Below are positions 9,292 to 18,646 of a stretch of 64,000 bases of DNA, one piece after another. Every line of letters begins with the position of its first letter. Position 1 is the stretch's first letter. Under the pieces are notes generated by a model. The model searched no databases. It saw nothing but the letters and a program-made list of their open reading frames with translations, and was not told where the DNA came from. Source of the stretch: Allobosea sp. TND4EK4 (GTDB lineage: Bacteria; Pseudomonadota; Alphaproteobacteria; Rhizobiales; Beijerinckiaceae). The translations under genes and the position numbers were made by a program. The stretch covers positions 484,862 to 548,861 of the forward strand of contig NZ_FTMO01000002.1 of the NCBI RefSeq assembly GCF_900156025.1. Reading direction: 5' to 3'.

Positions 9292-9657
9292 ATGAAATAC
9301 TGCCTCGTAGTCGATGACTCAGCCGTGATCCGGAAGGTGGCGCGGCGCATTCTCGAAGGGCTGCAGTTCCGCATCGCCGAGGCGGAGGATGGCGCGCGCG
9401 CCATCGATTCCTGCAAGGGCGAAATGCCGGATGCCGTCCTCCTCGACTGGAACATGCCGATCATGGACGGATACGAATTCCTGCGCACGCTCCGCCAGAT
9501 GCCGGGCGGGAAGCGCCCCAAGGTCGTGTTCTGCACCACCGAAAACGACATCGCGCATATCGCGCGCGCCATGCATGCCGGGGCTGACGAGTACATCATG
9601 AAGCCCTTCGACAAGGAGATCGTTGCCTCGAAATTCCACCAGGTCGGGCTGCTCTAA
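9292..9657 (+). CDS. cheY: Chemotaxis response regulator CheY
   Basis: A 121-residue stand-alone receiver domain. The acidic pair VVDDS, phospho-acceptor Asp in LLDWNMP and conserved Lys in MKPFDKE are all present. The ATG at 9292 is chosen because it begins the first strand directly (MKYCLVVDDS); an upstream in-frame ATG at 9223 lies inside cheW. It is third in the che operon, with about 30 bp to cheW and about 36 bp to cheB. CheY-P binds the flagellar motor switch. Confidence 0.92.
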   Translation: MKYCLVVDDSAVIRKVARRILEGLQFRIAEAEDGARAIDSCKGEMPDAVLLDWNMPIMDGYEFLRTLRQMPGGKRPKVVFCTTENDIAHIARAMHAGADEYIMKPFDKEIVASKFHQVGLL

Positions 9658-9693
9658 GCGGAGCGCACCGCCTGCGACCGATCGGATCCTTTC

Positions 9694-10803
9694 ATGGACG
9701 CGCGCCTTTCAGCCCAACCGGCCTCGCGGCAAAAGACCGTCGTCATTGCCGACGACTCCGTCGTCGTGCGCGGGCTGTTCGCGCGCTGGCTCGGCGAGGT
9801 CGGCAATGTTCGCGTGGTCGCCGTCGCGGGCGACGGGGAAACAGCGCTGGCGCATGCGGGTCGCTTCAAGCCGGACGTGATGGTGGTCGACCTCGACATG
9901 CCGGGCATCGAAGGCGCCGGCACGATGCCGCAGATCCTGCGAGAGAGCCCGCGCACGAGCATCCTGCTCGCGGCGACTCTGAACGAGCGCAACACCCGCC
10001 TCGCGCTGGAATGCATGACCAAGGGCGCGATGGACCTCGTCTCGAAGCCCGACAGCCGCAGGGGGATGACGGTCTCGCTCGACTTCCGCAGCGAATTCCT
10101 GATGAAGTTCAGCTCGGTCGCGCAGTCTCCGCCTCGGCTCGGCGCCCTGCCGCAGGAGGTCGACGTCGGATGGCCGCAGCCCGGCCGGCCGACACTCTCT
10201 CCGCTGGTTTCGGTTGTGCCGCGCTACCTCGTCATCGGAGCCTCGACAGGGGGACCACGTGCGGTTGCGAAAGTGTTGTTCGACATCGGCGATGGGCTGG
10301 GCGAGCTGACGACCCTCGTCGTCCAGCACATGCCGCCTCTCTTCACGGCATCCTTCGCGGACCAGATCGCCAGCCAGATCGGCATCCCGGCTCGGGAGCC
10401 CTACGACGGCGAGCGCCTGAATCGCGGCACGGTCTATATCGCGCCCGGCGGACGGCATCTCGGCATCGATCGCCGCCTCGGCCACATCGTCGCCTCGGTC
10501 AGCGACGGACCGCCCGTGCACTTCTGCCGGCCTGCCGTCGATGTGCTCTTCGCCGATGCCGCACGCCATCTCGGCGCGGCCGCGATGGGCCTGGTCCTCA
10601 CCGGCATGGGCAGCGACGGAACAGACGGCGCGGCAACGCTCCGCCAGGCGGGAGCCGCGGTCATTGCGCAGGACGAGGCGAGCAGCACCATCTGGGGCAT
10701 GCCGGGCTCGGTGGTGCGGGCGCAGCAGGCGAGCACGGTCCTGGCGCTCGACGAGATCGGCGCGGCGGTCCGGTCGCTGGTCGGCGGAAGTGCTGCGCGA
10801 TGA
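9694..10803 (+). CDS. cheB: Chemotaxis protein-glutamate methylesterase CheB
   Basis: A 369-residue two-domain protein. The N-terminal receiver has IADDS, VVDLDMPG and SKPDS. The C-terminal methylesterase has the catalytic Ser in GASTGGPRAV, His in VQHMPP and Asp in GMGSDGTDGA. It removes methyl groups from chemoreceptors during adaptation. It overlaps cheR by 4 bp (ATGA at 10800), coupling the opposing enzyme. Confidence 0.93.
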   Translation: MDARLSAQPASRQKTVVIADDSVVVRGLFARWLGEVGNVRVVAVAGDGETALAHAGRFKPDVMVVDLDMPGIEGAGTMPQILRESPRTSILLAATLNERNTRLALECMTKGAMDLVSKPDSRRGMTVSLDFRSEFLMKFSSVAQSPPRLGALPQEVDVGWPQPGRPTLSPLVSVVPRYLVIGASTGGPRAVAKVLFDIGDGLGELTTLVVQHMPPLFTASFADQIASQIGIPAREPYDGERLNRGTVYIAPGGRHLGIDRRLGHIVASVSDGPPVHFCRPAVDVLFADAARHLGAAAMGLVLTGMGSDGTDGAATLRQAGAAVIAQDEASSTIWGMPGSVVRAQQASTVLALDEIGAAVRSLVGGSAAR

Positions 10804-11681
10804 ACGCCTCCGACTTCTCCTTCCTGCAGAGGTTCTTGCAGCAAAAGGCCGGCATCGCTCTCGGCAGCGACAAGCTCTACCTGGCGGAAAGCCGCCTCAG
10901 CATCCTCTGCCGCCGCCGCGGCGGCGACACGATCGACGCCCTGATGCAGCAGGTGCGGCAGGGCCGGGACAGCGAGCTGGAAATGGCGGTCGTCGACGCG
11001 ATGACCACAAACGAGACGCTGTTCTTCCGCGACCAGTCCCCCTTCGCCCTGTTCCGCGACGTGCTCCTGCCGGAAAAGCTCGCTGCCAACCGGGCGCAGC
11101 GCAGCCTGCGCATCTGGTGCGCCGCGGTCTCGAGCGGGCAGGAAGCCTATTCCCTGGCGATGATCCTCGACGAGATGGCGGGCGAGCTGGCCGGCTGGAG
11201 GGTCGAGATCCTCGGCACCGACATTTCGGGCGAGATCATCGACAAGGCCCGGGCGGGAACCTACAGCCAGTTCGAGGTGCAGCGCGGCCTGCCGGTCCAG
11301 ATGCTGCTCCGGCACTTCACCCAGCGCGGCGACAAATGGCACGTTTCCGAGAAGCTGCGCGCGATGGTGCGGTTCCGCCAGCACAATCTGCTGGAGCCGA
11401 GCGAATCCTTCGGCCGCTTCGACGTCATCTTCTGCCGCAACGTGCTGATCTATTTCGATCTGCCGACCCGGGCACGGGTGCTGGCGCGGCTCGCGCAGCA
11501 CATCGACCCCAACGGGGCGCTGATCCTGGGCGCGGCGGAAACCGTGCTCGGGCTGGACAGCGCCTTCACGCCGGACCGGGAAAACCGCGGCCTGTTCCGG
11601 CGCGCGGGGCCGTCCACCCCCGCCACGACGCCGCTCGATCGACGCCACCAGGCCAGCCTTGCCGCCGGCTGGCGCAGCTGA
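10800..11681 (+). CDS. cheR: Chemotaxis protein methyltransferase CheR
   Basis: A 293-residue SAM-dependent methyltransferase that methylates receptor glutamates. It has an N-terminal helical domain (FSFLQRFLQQKAGIAL, TNETLFFRD) and a Rossmann domain with the SAM loop IWCAAVSSGQEAYSLAM, ILGTDISGEII, and FDVIFCRNVLIYFD. The ATG at 10800 overlaps the cheB stop. It is last in the che operon; a longer in-frame opening upstream is an extension into cheB in another frame. Confidence 0.92.
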   Translation: MNASDFSFLQRFLQQKAGIALGSDKLYLAESRLSILCRRRGGDTIDALMQQVRQGRDSELEMAVVDAMTTNETLFFRDQSPFALFRDVLLPEKLAANRAQRSLRIWCAAVSSGQEAYSLAMILDEMAGELAGWRVEILGTDISGEIIDKARAGTYSQFEVQRGLPVQMLLRHFTQRGDKWHVSEKLRAMVRFRQHNLLEPSESFGRFDVIFCRNVLIYFDLPTRARVLARLAQHIDPNGALILGAAETVLGLDSAFTPDRENRGLFRRAGPSTPATTPLDRRHQASLAAGWRS

Positions 11682-11721
11682 CGGCCGGTACCCTCTCCCG
11701 GACGGCAAGCAGCGCCCAAAC

Positions 11722-11744
11722 AAAAACCCCGCCTTTCGGCGGGG
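11722..11744 (-). terminator. Rho-independent terminator of ctrA
   Basis: On the minus strand, arms CCCCGCC (11738-11744 complement) and GGCGGGG flank the loop GAAA and are followed by TTTTT (11722-11726 complement). It lies about 100 bp after the ctrA stop. The convergent cheR transcript also runs into the hairpin, but the T-run serves only the minus strand. Confidence 0.85.
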
Positions 11745-11842
11745 TCCCGTCAACCTGTCGTGTACATCCGACGATCAGGTCAAAACTCTTGTGCAGCCTC
11801 TGCGTGACCGGAGCGTGACGGTCGCGGCCGAGTCTGTTCGGC

Positions 11843-12544
11843 TCAGGCCGGAATCCGCTCCTCGACATCGGAGGGCTCGCGCAGCACATAGCCGCGGCCC
11901 CAGACCGTCTCGATGTAGTTCTTGCCGTCGGACGCGTTCGCCAGCTTCTTGCGCAGCTTGCAGATGAACACGTCGATGATCTTCAGCTCGGGCTCGTCCA
12001 TGCCGCCATAGAGATGATTGAGGAACATCTCCTTGGTCAGCGTCGTGCCCTTCCGGAGCGAGAGAAGCTCCAGCATCTGATATTCCTTGCCGGTGAGATG
12101 GACGCGGGCGGCGTCGACTTCCACGGTCTTGGTGTCGAGGTTGACGACCAGGTCGCCCGTCGTGATGACCGACTGGGCATGGCCCTTCGAACGACGCACG
12201 ATGGCGTGGATGCGGGCGACGAGTTCGTCCTTGTGGAACGGCTTGGTCAGGTAGTCGTCGGCGCCGAAGCCGAGGCCCTTCACCTTGTCCTCGATGCCGG
12301 CGAGGCCGGAGAGGATCAGGATCGGCGTCTTGACCTTGGCGACCCGCAGGGACCGCAGCACCTCGTAACCGGACATGTCGGGGAGGTTCAGGTCGAGCAG
12401 GATGATATCGTAGTCGTAGAGCTTGCCGAGATCGACACCCTCCTCCCCGAGATCCGTCGTATAGACGTTGAAGCTCTCGGATTTGAGCATCAGCTCGATC
12501 GACTGAGCGGTCGCGCTATCGTCCTCGATCAGCAGAACCCGCAT
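11843..12544 (-). CDS. ctrA: Cell-cycle response regulator CtrA
   Basis: A 233-residue OmpR-type regulator. The receiver begins [20 protein letters not shown], with phospho-acceptor Asp in [14 protein letters not shown] and Lys in [10 protein letters not shown]. The winged-helix DNA-binding domain has [19 protein letters not shown] and the recognition-helix stretch [19 protein letters not shown] characteristic of CtrA. The ATG at 12544 fits the family start; the upstream extension to 12625 is not conserved-looking. CtrA activates flagellar genes through TTAA-N7-TTAA sites, several of which are seen in this window. Two GANTC sites lie in its upstream region. Confidence 0.95.
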   Translation of the reverse strand: MRVLLIEDDSATAQSIELMLKSESFNVYTTDLGEEGVDLGKLYDYDIILLDLNLPDMSGYEVLRSLRVAKVKTPILILSGLAGIEDKVKGLGFGADDYLTKPFHKDELVARIHAIVRRSKGHAQSVITTGDLVVNLDTKTVEVDAARVHLTGKEYQMLELLSLRKGTTLTKEMFLNHLYGGMDEPELKIIDVFICKLRKKLANASDGKNYIETVWGRGYVLREPSDVEERIPA

Positions 12545-12679
12545 GTCCACGTCCCCAATTTCGCCCGCAGGGCAGGTTGATCGTTCTTCTCGCCCGGACC
12601 GGAACGGCCCTGGGCGCCGACGCACTTGCCCGATGAAACGCCACGCGACACGCTAACGGCGAATTGGTTAACAAACCGT

Positions 12680-12737
12680 GATTCCCGTGCGCAAGCGCTG
12701 TCTCGGAAAAAGTGCACGATCCTTGTCGAGGTGAGTC
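12680..12737 (-). promoter_or_regulatory. GANTC sites upstream of ctrA
   Basis: GATTC at 12680-12684 and GAGTC at 12733-12737 lie 136-193 bp upstream of the ctrA start. GANTC is the CcrM methylation site, and in Caulobacter the ctrA P1 promoter is methylation-sensitive. That these sites act the same way here is inference. Confidence 0.4.
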
Positions 12738-12863
12738 GAATTTGACACGGATCGTCGCGCAGTTTTCCGCGAAAGCACCCTTTCGCGGAGGGCAGCCCCG
12801 GTAACGGACCTTTTCGGCCCGCGACACGACGCAGCTCTCGATGCCCAGTGTTAATCACACAGC

Positions 12864-12878
12864 TTAATGAAGCGTAAA
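12864..12878 (+). promoter_or_regulatory. CtrA-like box upstream of fliI
   Basis: TTAA (12864-12867), seven bases, then TAAA (12875-12878), one mismatch from the TTAA-N7-TTAA consensus. It lies 137 bp upstream of the fliI ATG in the ctrA-fliI divergent region. Function is inferred from the motif only. Confidence 0.4.
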
Positions 12879-13014
12879 TCCTCGCAATTTGTTAGGAGAG
12901 ATCAACAGAAGATGGACGCTGCCCGCCACGCCTTGTCTCCTGCGGCCAAATCATGATGTGGCGGGCGACCGGCACTCTCCTTCGCCGTCCCTGCAGAGGA
13001 TCGACACCGAGAGC

Positions 13015-14349
13015 ATGAGCAGCACATCCGGACATGGCCGCCTTGCGGCGCTCGCCCGCACGATCGAGGGGATCGACAGGGTCGGGCTCTATGGGCGCGT
13101 CACCGGCGTGCGCGGCCTGCTGGTCGAGGTCGCCGGCCCGATCGGGGCGATGAGCCTCGGCGGGCGCGTCGGCATCGAGGTGGCGCCCGGCCAGCGCGTT
13201 CCCTGCGAGGTCATCGGCTTTTCCGGCGACAAGGCGCTGGTGATGCCCTTCGGCAGCCTGAACGGCGTGCGCAGGGGTTGCCCAGCCCATGTCGATAGCG
13301 TCCAGCCCGGCCTGAAGCCGACGCCGGCCTGGCTTGGCCGCGTGATCGACGCGCTCGGCAATCCCGTCGACGGCGGTGCGCCGCTGCCCGAGGGCGAGGT
13401 TCTGTATCCCTTCCGGGCCGATCCGCCGCCCGCCCATTCCCGCCGCCGCGTCGGCCGGCCGCTGGACCTCGGCGTGCGCTCGCTCAACGCCTTCCTGACC
13501 TGCTGCCTCGGCCAGCGCATGGGCATCTTCGCAGGCTCGGGCGTGGGCAAGTCGGTGCTGCTCTCCATGCTGGCGCGCTATGCCAAGGCCGACGTCAACA
13601 TCATCGGGCTCGTCGGCGAGCGCGGCCGCGAGGTGCAGGAGTTCCTGCAGGAGGATTTGGGTCCGCAGGGCCTTGCCCGGTCGATCGTCGTGGTCGCGAC
13701 CTCGGACGAGCCGGCCCTGATGCGCAAGCAGGCGGCGCTCACGACATTGGCACTGGCCGAGTATTTCCGCGACCGCGGCCTGCAGGTGATGTGCCTGATG
13801 GATTCCGTCACCCGCTTCGCCATGGCGATGCGCGAGATCGGGCTCGCCGCCGGCGAACCGCCGACCACCAAGGGCTATACGCCGACCGTCTTCGCCGAAT
13901 TGCCGCGCCTGCTCGAGCGGGCCGGCCCCGGCACGGGCGATGGCGCGATCACCGGCCTGTTCACCGTGCTGGTCGATGGCGGCGACCATGACGAGCCGGT
14001 GGCAGACGCGGTGCGCGGCATCCTCGACGGCCACATCGTGATGGAGCGGTCGATCGCCGAGCGCGGCCGCTACCCGGCGATCAACATCCTGAAATCGGTC
14101 TCGCGAACGATGCCTCGCTCCTGCGATCCGGCCTACTACCCTGTCGTGCAGAAGGCCCGAGCGACCCTCGCGACCTATGCCGACATGGAAGAGCTGATCC
14201 GGCTCGGCGCCTATCGCCAGGGCGCCTCAGCCGAGGTCGACGAGGCGATCCGTCTCAACCCCGCATTGGAAGCCTTCCTGAAGCAGGCCAAGGACGATGC
14301 GACATCGCTGCCCGAGAGCTATGCCCGGCTCGCGGAGATCATGGGCTGA
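13015..14349 (+). CDS. fliI: Flagellar export ATPase FliI
   Basis: A 444-residue F1-beta-like ATPase of the flagellar type III export apparatus. Walker A reads [12 protein letters not shown], with [11 protein letters not shown], the Walker B strand [19 protein letters not shown], and [20 protein letters not shown]. The ATG at 13015 ([18 protein letters not shown]) is preferred over the in-frame ATG at 12889, whose added 42 residues look untranslated. fliJ, its usual partner, is not adjacent but 1.8 kb downstream. Confidence 0.93.
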   Translation: MSSTSGHGRLAALARTIEGIDRVGLYGRVTGVRGLLVEVAGPIGAMSLGGRVGIEVAPGQRVPCEVIGFSGDKALVMPFGSLNGVRRGCPAHVDSVQPGLKPTPAWLGRVIDALGNPVDGGAPLPEGEVLYPFRADPPPAHSRRRVGRPLDLGVRSLNAFLTCCLGQRMGIFAGSGVGKSVLLSMLARYAKADVNIIGLVGERGREVQEFLQEDLGPQGLARSIVVVATSDEPALMRKQAALTTLALAEYFRDRGLQVMCLMDSVTRFAMAMREIGLAAGEPPTTKGYTPTVFAELPRLLERAGPGTGDGAITGLFTVLVDGGDHDEPVADAVRGILDGHIVMERSIAERGRYPAINILKSVSRTMPRSCDPAYYPVVQKARATLATYADMEELIRLGAYRQGASAEVDEAIRLNPALEAFLKQAKDDATSLPESYARLAEIMG

Positions 14350-14373
14350 GCCCCGCCACGACGGAGGAACGTC

Positions 14374-14727
14374 ATGATCGCCGCATTCCTGACCGGTCTC
14401 GTCGCCCTTATCCATGTCTACATCGTCATCCTTGAGATGGTGCTGTGGACGACGCCTCGCGGGCGCGCCGCCTTCGGCCTGACCGAGGAGTTCGCGCGTC
14501 AGACGAAGGTGCTTGCGGCCAATCAGGGGCTCTACAACGCCTTCCTCGTCGCCGGGCTCGCCTGGGGTCTGTGGCTCGGTGCCGCCGGCTTCGCGATCAA
14601 GCTGTTCTTCCTCGGCTGCGTGCTGGTCGCCGGTCTGTTCGGCGCTGCAACGGCCAGCCGCAAGATCCTGTATGTCCAGGCCCTGCCCGCTGCGCTCGCC
14701 TTGGCGGCACTCGTCGCCGGCTACTGA
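14374..14727 (+). CDS. DUF1304 family integral membrane protein
   Basis: A 117-residue protein with four hydrophobic segments and the DUF1304 hallmarks HVYIVILEMVLW near residue 14 and ANQGLYNAFLVAGL near residue 48. It probably sits in the inner membrane; the role is unknown. It follows fliI by 24 bp and overlaps the 3' end of the convergent MFS gene by 7 bp, so it separates fliI from fliJ. Confidence 0.8.
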   Translation: MIAAFLTGLVALIHVYIVILEMVLWTTPRGRAAFGLTEEFARQTKVLAANQGLYNAFLVAGLAWGLWLGAAGFAIKLFFLGCVLVAGLFGAATASRKILYVQALPAALALAALVAGY

Positions 14728-15971
14728 ACCGCCGGGCGCTCCAGCACCCGGACCAGCGCCAGCATGGCGAAGAAGCCGAGGAACTGGATCGCCGCGGAGA
14801 TCAGCAGCGTCTCCCTCGGCCCGAACCGCTCGATCAGCACGGCGAACAGCAGCGGCGCCGCCGCGAACGCGATGTTCTGCGGCACGGTGAGCCGCCCCAG
14901 CATGGAAGCGAAGCCGCGCCGCCCGAACAGGGCCAGCGGCAGCGTCGCGCGCGCCACCGAGATCACCCCCAGCGCGGCGCTGAACACCGCGATGAAGACG
15001 CAGGCCGCGGCAACCGACATCGGCACCATCGGCAGGGCCAGGCAACACAGCGGCCCGAGCAACAGCCCCAGCAGCGCGACACGCTCGGCCGGCAGACGCT
15101 CGCCCAGCGTCGCATCGATGGCCCGGGCGGCAATGGTTGCCGGCCCGCTCAGCGTCGCGATCCAGACAGCCTGGGCCTGCGTCAGCCCGCTGCCCTGGAA
15201 CAGGCCGATCAGGTGCAGCGGCAGCCCCCAGGACACCAGCCCGCTCGCGGAGAAGGCGCAGGCGGTCAGCCAGAAGGCAAGCCGCCTCCGCTCCGCCGGA
15301 ATCCGGCCCGTCTCAAGCACCGAAGCGGGCGCCGCCAGCTCCGGCTGGGACGGCGCCGGATGGCCGCGATAGCGCGGCACCATCGCATAGATCGGCAGCA
15401 CGACGGCCAGTTGCAGTGCGGCGAAGACCAGAACGGTGGCCCGCCAGCCGAAACGGTCCATCAGCATGGCCGTGATCGGCCAGAAGAGGCTCGAGGCGAG
15501 CCCGGTGACCAGCATCATCAGCCCGATCACGCGCCGCGTCCGCTCGCCCATCAATTGCGCCACGGTGACATTGCCGACATTGGCGAGCGACATCGCATGG
15601 CCGAGCCCGATCACCCCCCAGCTCGCAAGATAGCTCCACGGCCCCTGCGCCGCGGCGAGTACCGCAAAGCCGAACGCGCAGACGATAGCCCCCAGACACA
15701 TGGTCCCGCGCGTGCCGTGGCGATCGAGCCGGCGGCCGATCATCGGCGCCACCAGCGCCCCGACGATGAGCAGCACGGTGATGCCGCCGAAGACGATCTC
15801 GGCGTTCAGCCCCAGCTCCCGGTCGAAGGCGCGCACCAGCACGGCCGGCGAATAGAAGGTCGTTCCCCAGCCGATCAGGCGGGTGACGACGAGGCCGCCG
15901 AGCAGCGGGCCATGCCCGGCGAAGCGCGATGAGGAGGGGGCCAAGGCAGACAGATCCATAAGCGCCGGCAT
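14721..15971 (-). CDS. MFS transporter
   Basis: A 416-residue major facilitator with about twelve hydrophobic segments. It has the loop 2-3 type motif GRRLDRHGTRG near residues 79-89 and a second-half symmetric segment. The substrate cannot be told. It lies on the opposite strand between fliI and fliJ, breaking what is usually a continuous pair. Confidence 0.8.
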   Translation of the reverse strand: MPALMDLSALAPSSSRFAGHGPLLGGLVVTRLIGWGTTFYSPAVLVRAFDRELGLNAEIVFGGITVLLIVGALVAPMIGRRLDRHGTRGTMCLGAIVCAFGFAVLAAAQGPWSYLASWGVIGLGHAMSLANVGNVTVAQLMGERTRRVIGLMMLVTGLASSLFWPITAMLMDRFGWRATVLVFAALQLAVVLPIYAMVPRYRGHPAPSQPELAAPASVLETGRIPAERRRLAFWLTACAFSASGLVSWGLPLHLIGLFQGSGLTQAQAVWIATLSGPATIAARAIDATLGERLPAERVALLGLLLGPLCCLALPMVPMSVAAACVFIAVFSAALGVISVARATLPLALFGRRGFASMLGRLTVPQNIAFAAAPLLFAVLIERFGPRETLLISAAIQFLGFFAMLALVRVLERPAVQ

Positions 15972-16172
15972 GCGGCCGACAGCTCTCCTAGATCATCCCG
16001 CCAGCCGGCGGCAGCAGCCTGAATGCGGCCTGAACATGCGCCAAAGGCAGGCCGTTCCGGTAAGGAAAGGTCAACCTCCTTGCGCCATGGTGTGCCGGTC
16101 TCGCGGATGGAGTTCCGGTCGTCGATCGAGGGGTCGGTCGCGGCCGATGCGTTATCAGGAGTTGAAAACGAT

Positions 16173-16577
16173 ATGAAGTCGCGAGAGACGCTGCTTCGGC
16201 TTAAGCGCTTCCAGGTCGACGAGAAGCGTCGGCGTGTCAGCCAGATCGAGATGATGATCGCCGATTTCCACCGCATGGCGGCCGATCTCGACCGCGAAAT
16301 CCATGCTGAAGAATCCCGCGCCGGCATCTCCGATCCGGGGCACTTCGCCTATCCGACCTACGCCAAGGCGGCGCTCGGGCGCCGCGACAACCTCCGCCAG
16401 TCGGCCGACAACCTGAAGGGCCAGCTCGACGAGGCCAAAGCCGAGTTGCAGGAAGCCTTCGAGGACATGAAGAAGGTCGAGATCCTGGACGACCGCGAAC
16501 GCGCCACCGAGCGCGCCGCCGAGGCCGCCCGCGACCAGGCGACGATGGACGCCATCGGGCTGCGCTCGCGCGCCTGA
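16173..16577 (+). CDS. fliJ: Flagellar export protein FliJ
   Basis: A 134-residue, highly helical, charged protein opening MKSRETLLRLKRFQVDEKRR and running as a coiled coil (QIEMMIADFHRMAADLDREI). These are features of alphaproteobacterial FliJ, the central-stalk partner of the FliI ATPase. The ATG at 16173 is chosen because the coiled coil starts there; the in-frame ATG at 16023 adds a non-helical tail. A strong terminator follows. Confidence 0.82.
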   Translation: MKSRETLLRLKRFQVDEKRRRVSQIEMMIADFHRMAADLDREIHAEESRAGISDPGHFAYPTYAKAALGRRDNLRQSADNLKGQLDEAKAELQEAFEDMKKVEILDDRERATERAAEAARDQATMDAIGLRSRA

Positions 16578-16600
16578 CACCAGCCTGCCATCATCCAAGA

Positions 16601-16632
16601 CAAACCCCGAGGCTCGCGCCTGCGGGGTTTTT
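16601..16632 (+). terminator. Rho-independent terminator after fliJ
   Basis: Arms AACCCCG (16601-16607) and CGGGGTT (16621-16627) followed by a T-run. It lies 24 bp after the fliJ stop. Confidence 0.85.
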
Positions 16633-16722
16633 GTTTGCCCGGGTGTCGGCGCCGGAGATGGACCCGTCGCAGGTTGGCGGCAGCGGCCTTGCGTATCCAT
16701 GCCAGGCCGCTGGCGATGCGCC

Positions 16723-16959
16723 TCAATCGCTCCTGGATGTCACCGATATCGCAAGCCGCGCGTCGTAGATCGTCTTTCCCTGGGCAGTCCGGACCGTGAC
16801 CGAAATCTCGCGGACACCGAGCGGGAGTTCGTCCTTCGCCATCTCGCCGAGACTGCGGATGGCCTCGGCCAGTGCCGTACCGTCGTCCGGCAGCTCGACG
16901 GGATCGATGCCGTCGCTCACGGCGGCACCAGCCCTTGTCATGAAGAAGTAGTGCGGCAT
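16723..16959 (-). CDS. DUF6894-like small protein
   Basis: A 78-residue protein starting MPHYFFMTRAGAAVSDGI and containing LPDDGTALAEAIRSLGEMAKDE, the pattern of short Hyphomicrobiales proteins of the DUF6894 type (HYFF near the start, an acidic D followed by a helical region). No function is established. The ATG at 16959 fits the family start; a longer opening to 17037 overlaps the next gene. Confidence 0.6.
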   Translation of the reverse strand: MPHYFFMTRAGAAVSDGIDPVELPDDGTALAEAIRSLGEMAKDELPLGVREISVTVRTAQGKTIYDARLAISVTSRSD

Positions 16960-17026
16960 GGCTGTCCAACTTCTACGAATGCGGCTGCTATCCAACTCCA
17001 ACCGACGCCTGACTGTCCCGAGATGT

Positions 17027-17782
17027 CTAAAACGCACCGATACTGGGTGACTGATGGAGATAGGTGGGGTCGAAGTCCGAGCGATCGGCGAGATCCTCGA
17101 AATTGTGGATGAGAAGGCGGCCCTGGTTCCAGGTGATCAGGTCCAGCCGCCGCATGTCCTGAATCGTGCGGTTGACATGGACCGGGCTCATCCCGACCGC
17201 ATCTCCGAGTTCCGTCTGCGTGATCGGAAAGTCGAATCCGGTTTCGCGAGAAGCCAGGCCGACGGCTTCCAGGCGCATCTGCAGCTCGCAAAAGAGATGG
17301 CCCATATGCTGAACCGCATTGAGCCGCCCCATCACCATGAGCCATTCCCGATAGAGCGCCGCGTCGATCAGGGTCAGACGCCAGAGGGGAACGGCAAGGT
17401 GGGGCTCGGCCTGGATGGCGGCCCTGACCGCCGCATGCGGAATGAAGGCGACGGCCAACTCGGTGAGTGCGGCGAGGCTGTGGTCCATGGTGGAGAGCAA
17501 CAGGCTCTGAAGGTCCGGAATCTCACCCGGAAAATGCAGCGAGAGAATCTGGCGCCGACCGACCGATGTCGTCTTGTAGCGGGAGGCCCAGCCGCGAACG
17601 ATCAGCGCGCAGTGGTCGGGCTGGTCGTGCTCGCGGACGAAGTCCTGGCCGGCGGCGAAGGTCTTGGCGATCAGCGGCAGCGCCCTGAGGGCCCGCTCTT
17701 CGGATTCCGTGAGCCTCGTCACCACATTCACCTTGCGGACGAGTTGGTCCAGCGCATCGGCATGGGCTTGGCTCATGAACAT
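17027..17782 (-). CDS. Crp/Fnr family transcriptional regulator
   Basis: A 251-residue regulator. The cyclic-nucleotide-binding-fold domain spans about residues 20-140 (LIVRGWASRYKT, GRRQILSLHFPGEIPDL). A C-terminal HTH follows (ITQTELGDAVGMSPVHVNRTI). No Fnr-type N-terminal Cys cluster is present, so it is not a classical oxygen sensor. It resembles the many single Crp regulators of Bradyrhizobium-like genomes. Target genes are unknown. A second start at codon 3 is equally possible. Confidence 0.82.
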   Translation of the reverse strand: MFMSQAHADALDQLVRKVNVVTRLTESEERALRALPLIAKTFAAGQDFVREHDQPDHCALIVRGWASRYKTTSVGRRQILSLHFPGEIPDLQSLLLSTMDHSLAALTELAVAFIPHAAVRAAIQAEPHLAVPLWRLTLIDAALYREWLMVMGRLNAVQHMGHLFCELQMRLEAVGLASRETGFDFPITQTELGDAVGMSPVHVNRTIQDMRRLDLITWNQGRLLIHNFEDLADRSDFDPTYLHQSPSIGAF

Positions 17783-17957
17783 TCCCGCATCATACGGAAA
17801 GGCTTCATCGTCTTCCCATCACCCAGCGAACGGGGGCCCCCGCCGACGGAAGCACCTAACCTGCGCCTCTGTGGCGCTTCAGTAACAATTGTTAGTTGAG
17901 CAGGGGCAAGATCACACGCGGCGACTCCGCCCCGTGCCGGCACAGGCTTGCCGATCC

Positions 17958-18578
17958 TTACGCCCCTCCCACCACGGGATGATGCGGCACGCTGTCCCGC
18001 CGCATGAAGCCTTTCAGCCGAGGATCGTCGTCCACCTCCACCCCGCGCTTGAACACGGTGAAACCGGAGCGCTGGTAGAATTCGACCGCGCCCTGATGGT
18101 CGATCGTGCAGGTGTGCACCCAGAAGCGCCGGATCGGCCTGGCCCAGGCGAGCTTCAGCGCCCGGTTCATCAGCCAACGCCCCGCGCCTTTTCCCAGCAC
18201 CGGCTCGTCGATGCCGAAAAAGGCGAGCTCGCCCTCCCCTGCCACGCGGAAATCGAGTTCGAGCAGCCCGACATCGCGGCCATCGTGGCGCAGCACGTAG
18301 AGCTCCACCGCCGGGTCAGAAAGGATCGCCTCCAGCTCGGCCCGCGGCTTCACCAGCCGGCTGAACCACATCCAGCGCTCGCCGAGCACGCGGTAGATCG
18401 CGAGATAGCGCCCGGTCTCGCTGCCATCCAGCCGTTCCAGCGCGAACGCCTCGGTCCCGGGCGGATCGCTCTTTGCCGGCGGCGGCGCCAGCATTTCGAG
18501 CGAGGTCACGATCGCCGCGATCTTGCCGGGCGGCAGGTCGGTGGTCCCGGTGAGGCTGATGGTCAGCGTCTGGCTCAT
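17958..18578 (-). CDS. GNAT family N-acetyltransferase
   Basis: A 206-residue protein starting at the ATG at 18576-18578. The GNAT core is visible: VELYVLRHDGRDVGLLELDF, then motif A around EPVLGKGAGRWLMNRALKLA, and motif B with HQGAVEFYQRSGFTVFKRG near the C-terminus. It should transfer acetyl from acetyl-CoA to an unknown amine. It is monocistronic and divergent from the Cys-rich gene at 18647. Confidence 0.8.
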   Translation of the reverse strand: MSQTLTISLTGTTDLPPGKIAAIVTSLEMLAPPPAKSDPPGTEAFALERLDGSETGRYLAIYRVLGERWMWFSRLVKPRAELEAILSDPAVELYVLRHDGRDVGLLELDFRVAGEGELAFFGIDEPVLGKGAGRWLMNRALKLAWARPIRRFWVHTCTIDHQGAVEFYQRSGFTVFKRGVEVDDDPRLKGFMRRDSVPHHPVVGGA

Positions 18579-18646
18579 ACGCAATCGTCCGCATTGAGAA
18601 TCCGGTCGCGATCATGACATGATCGGGGCGGAAAGATCATGATGCG

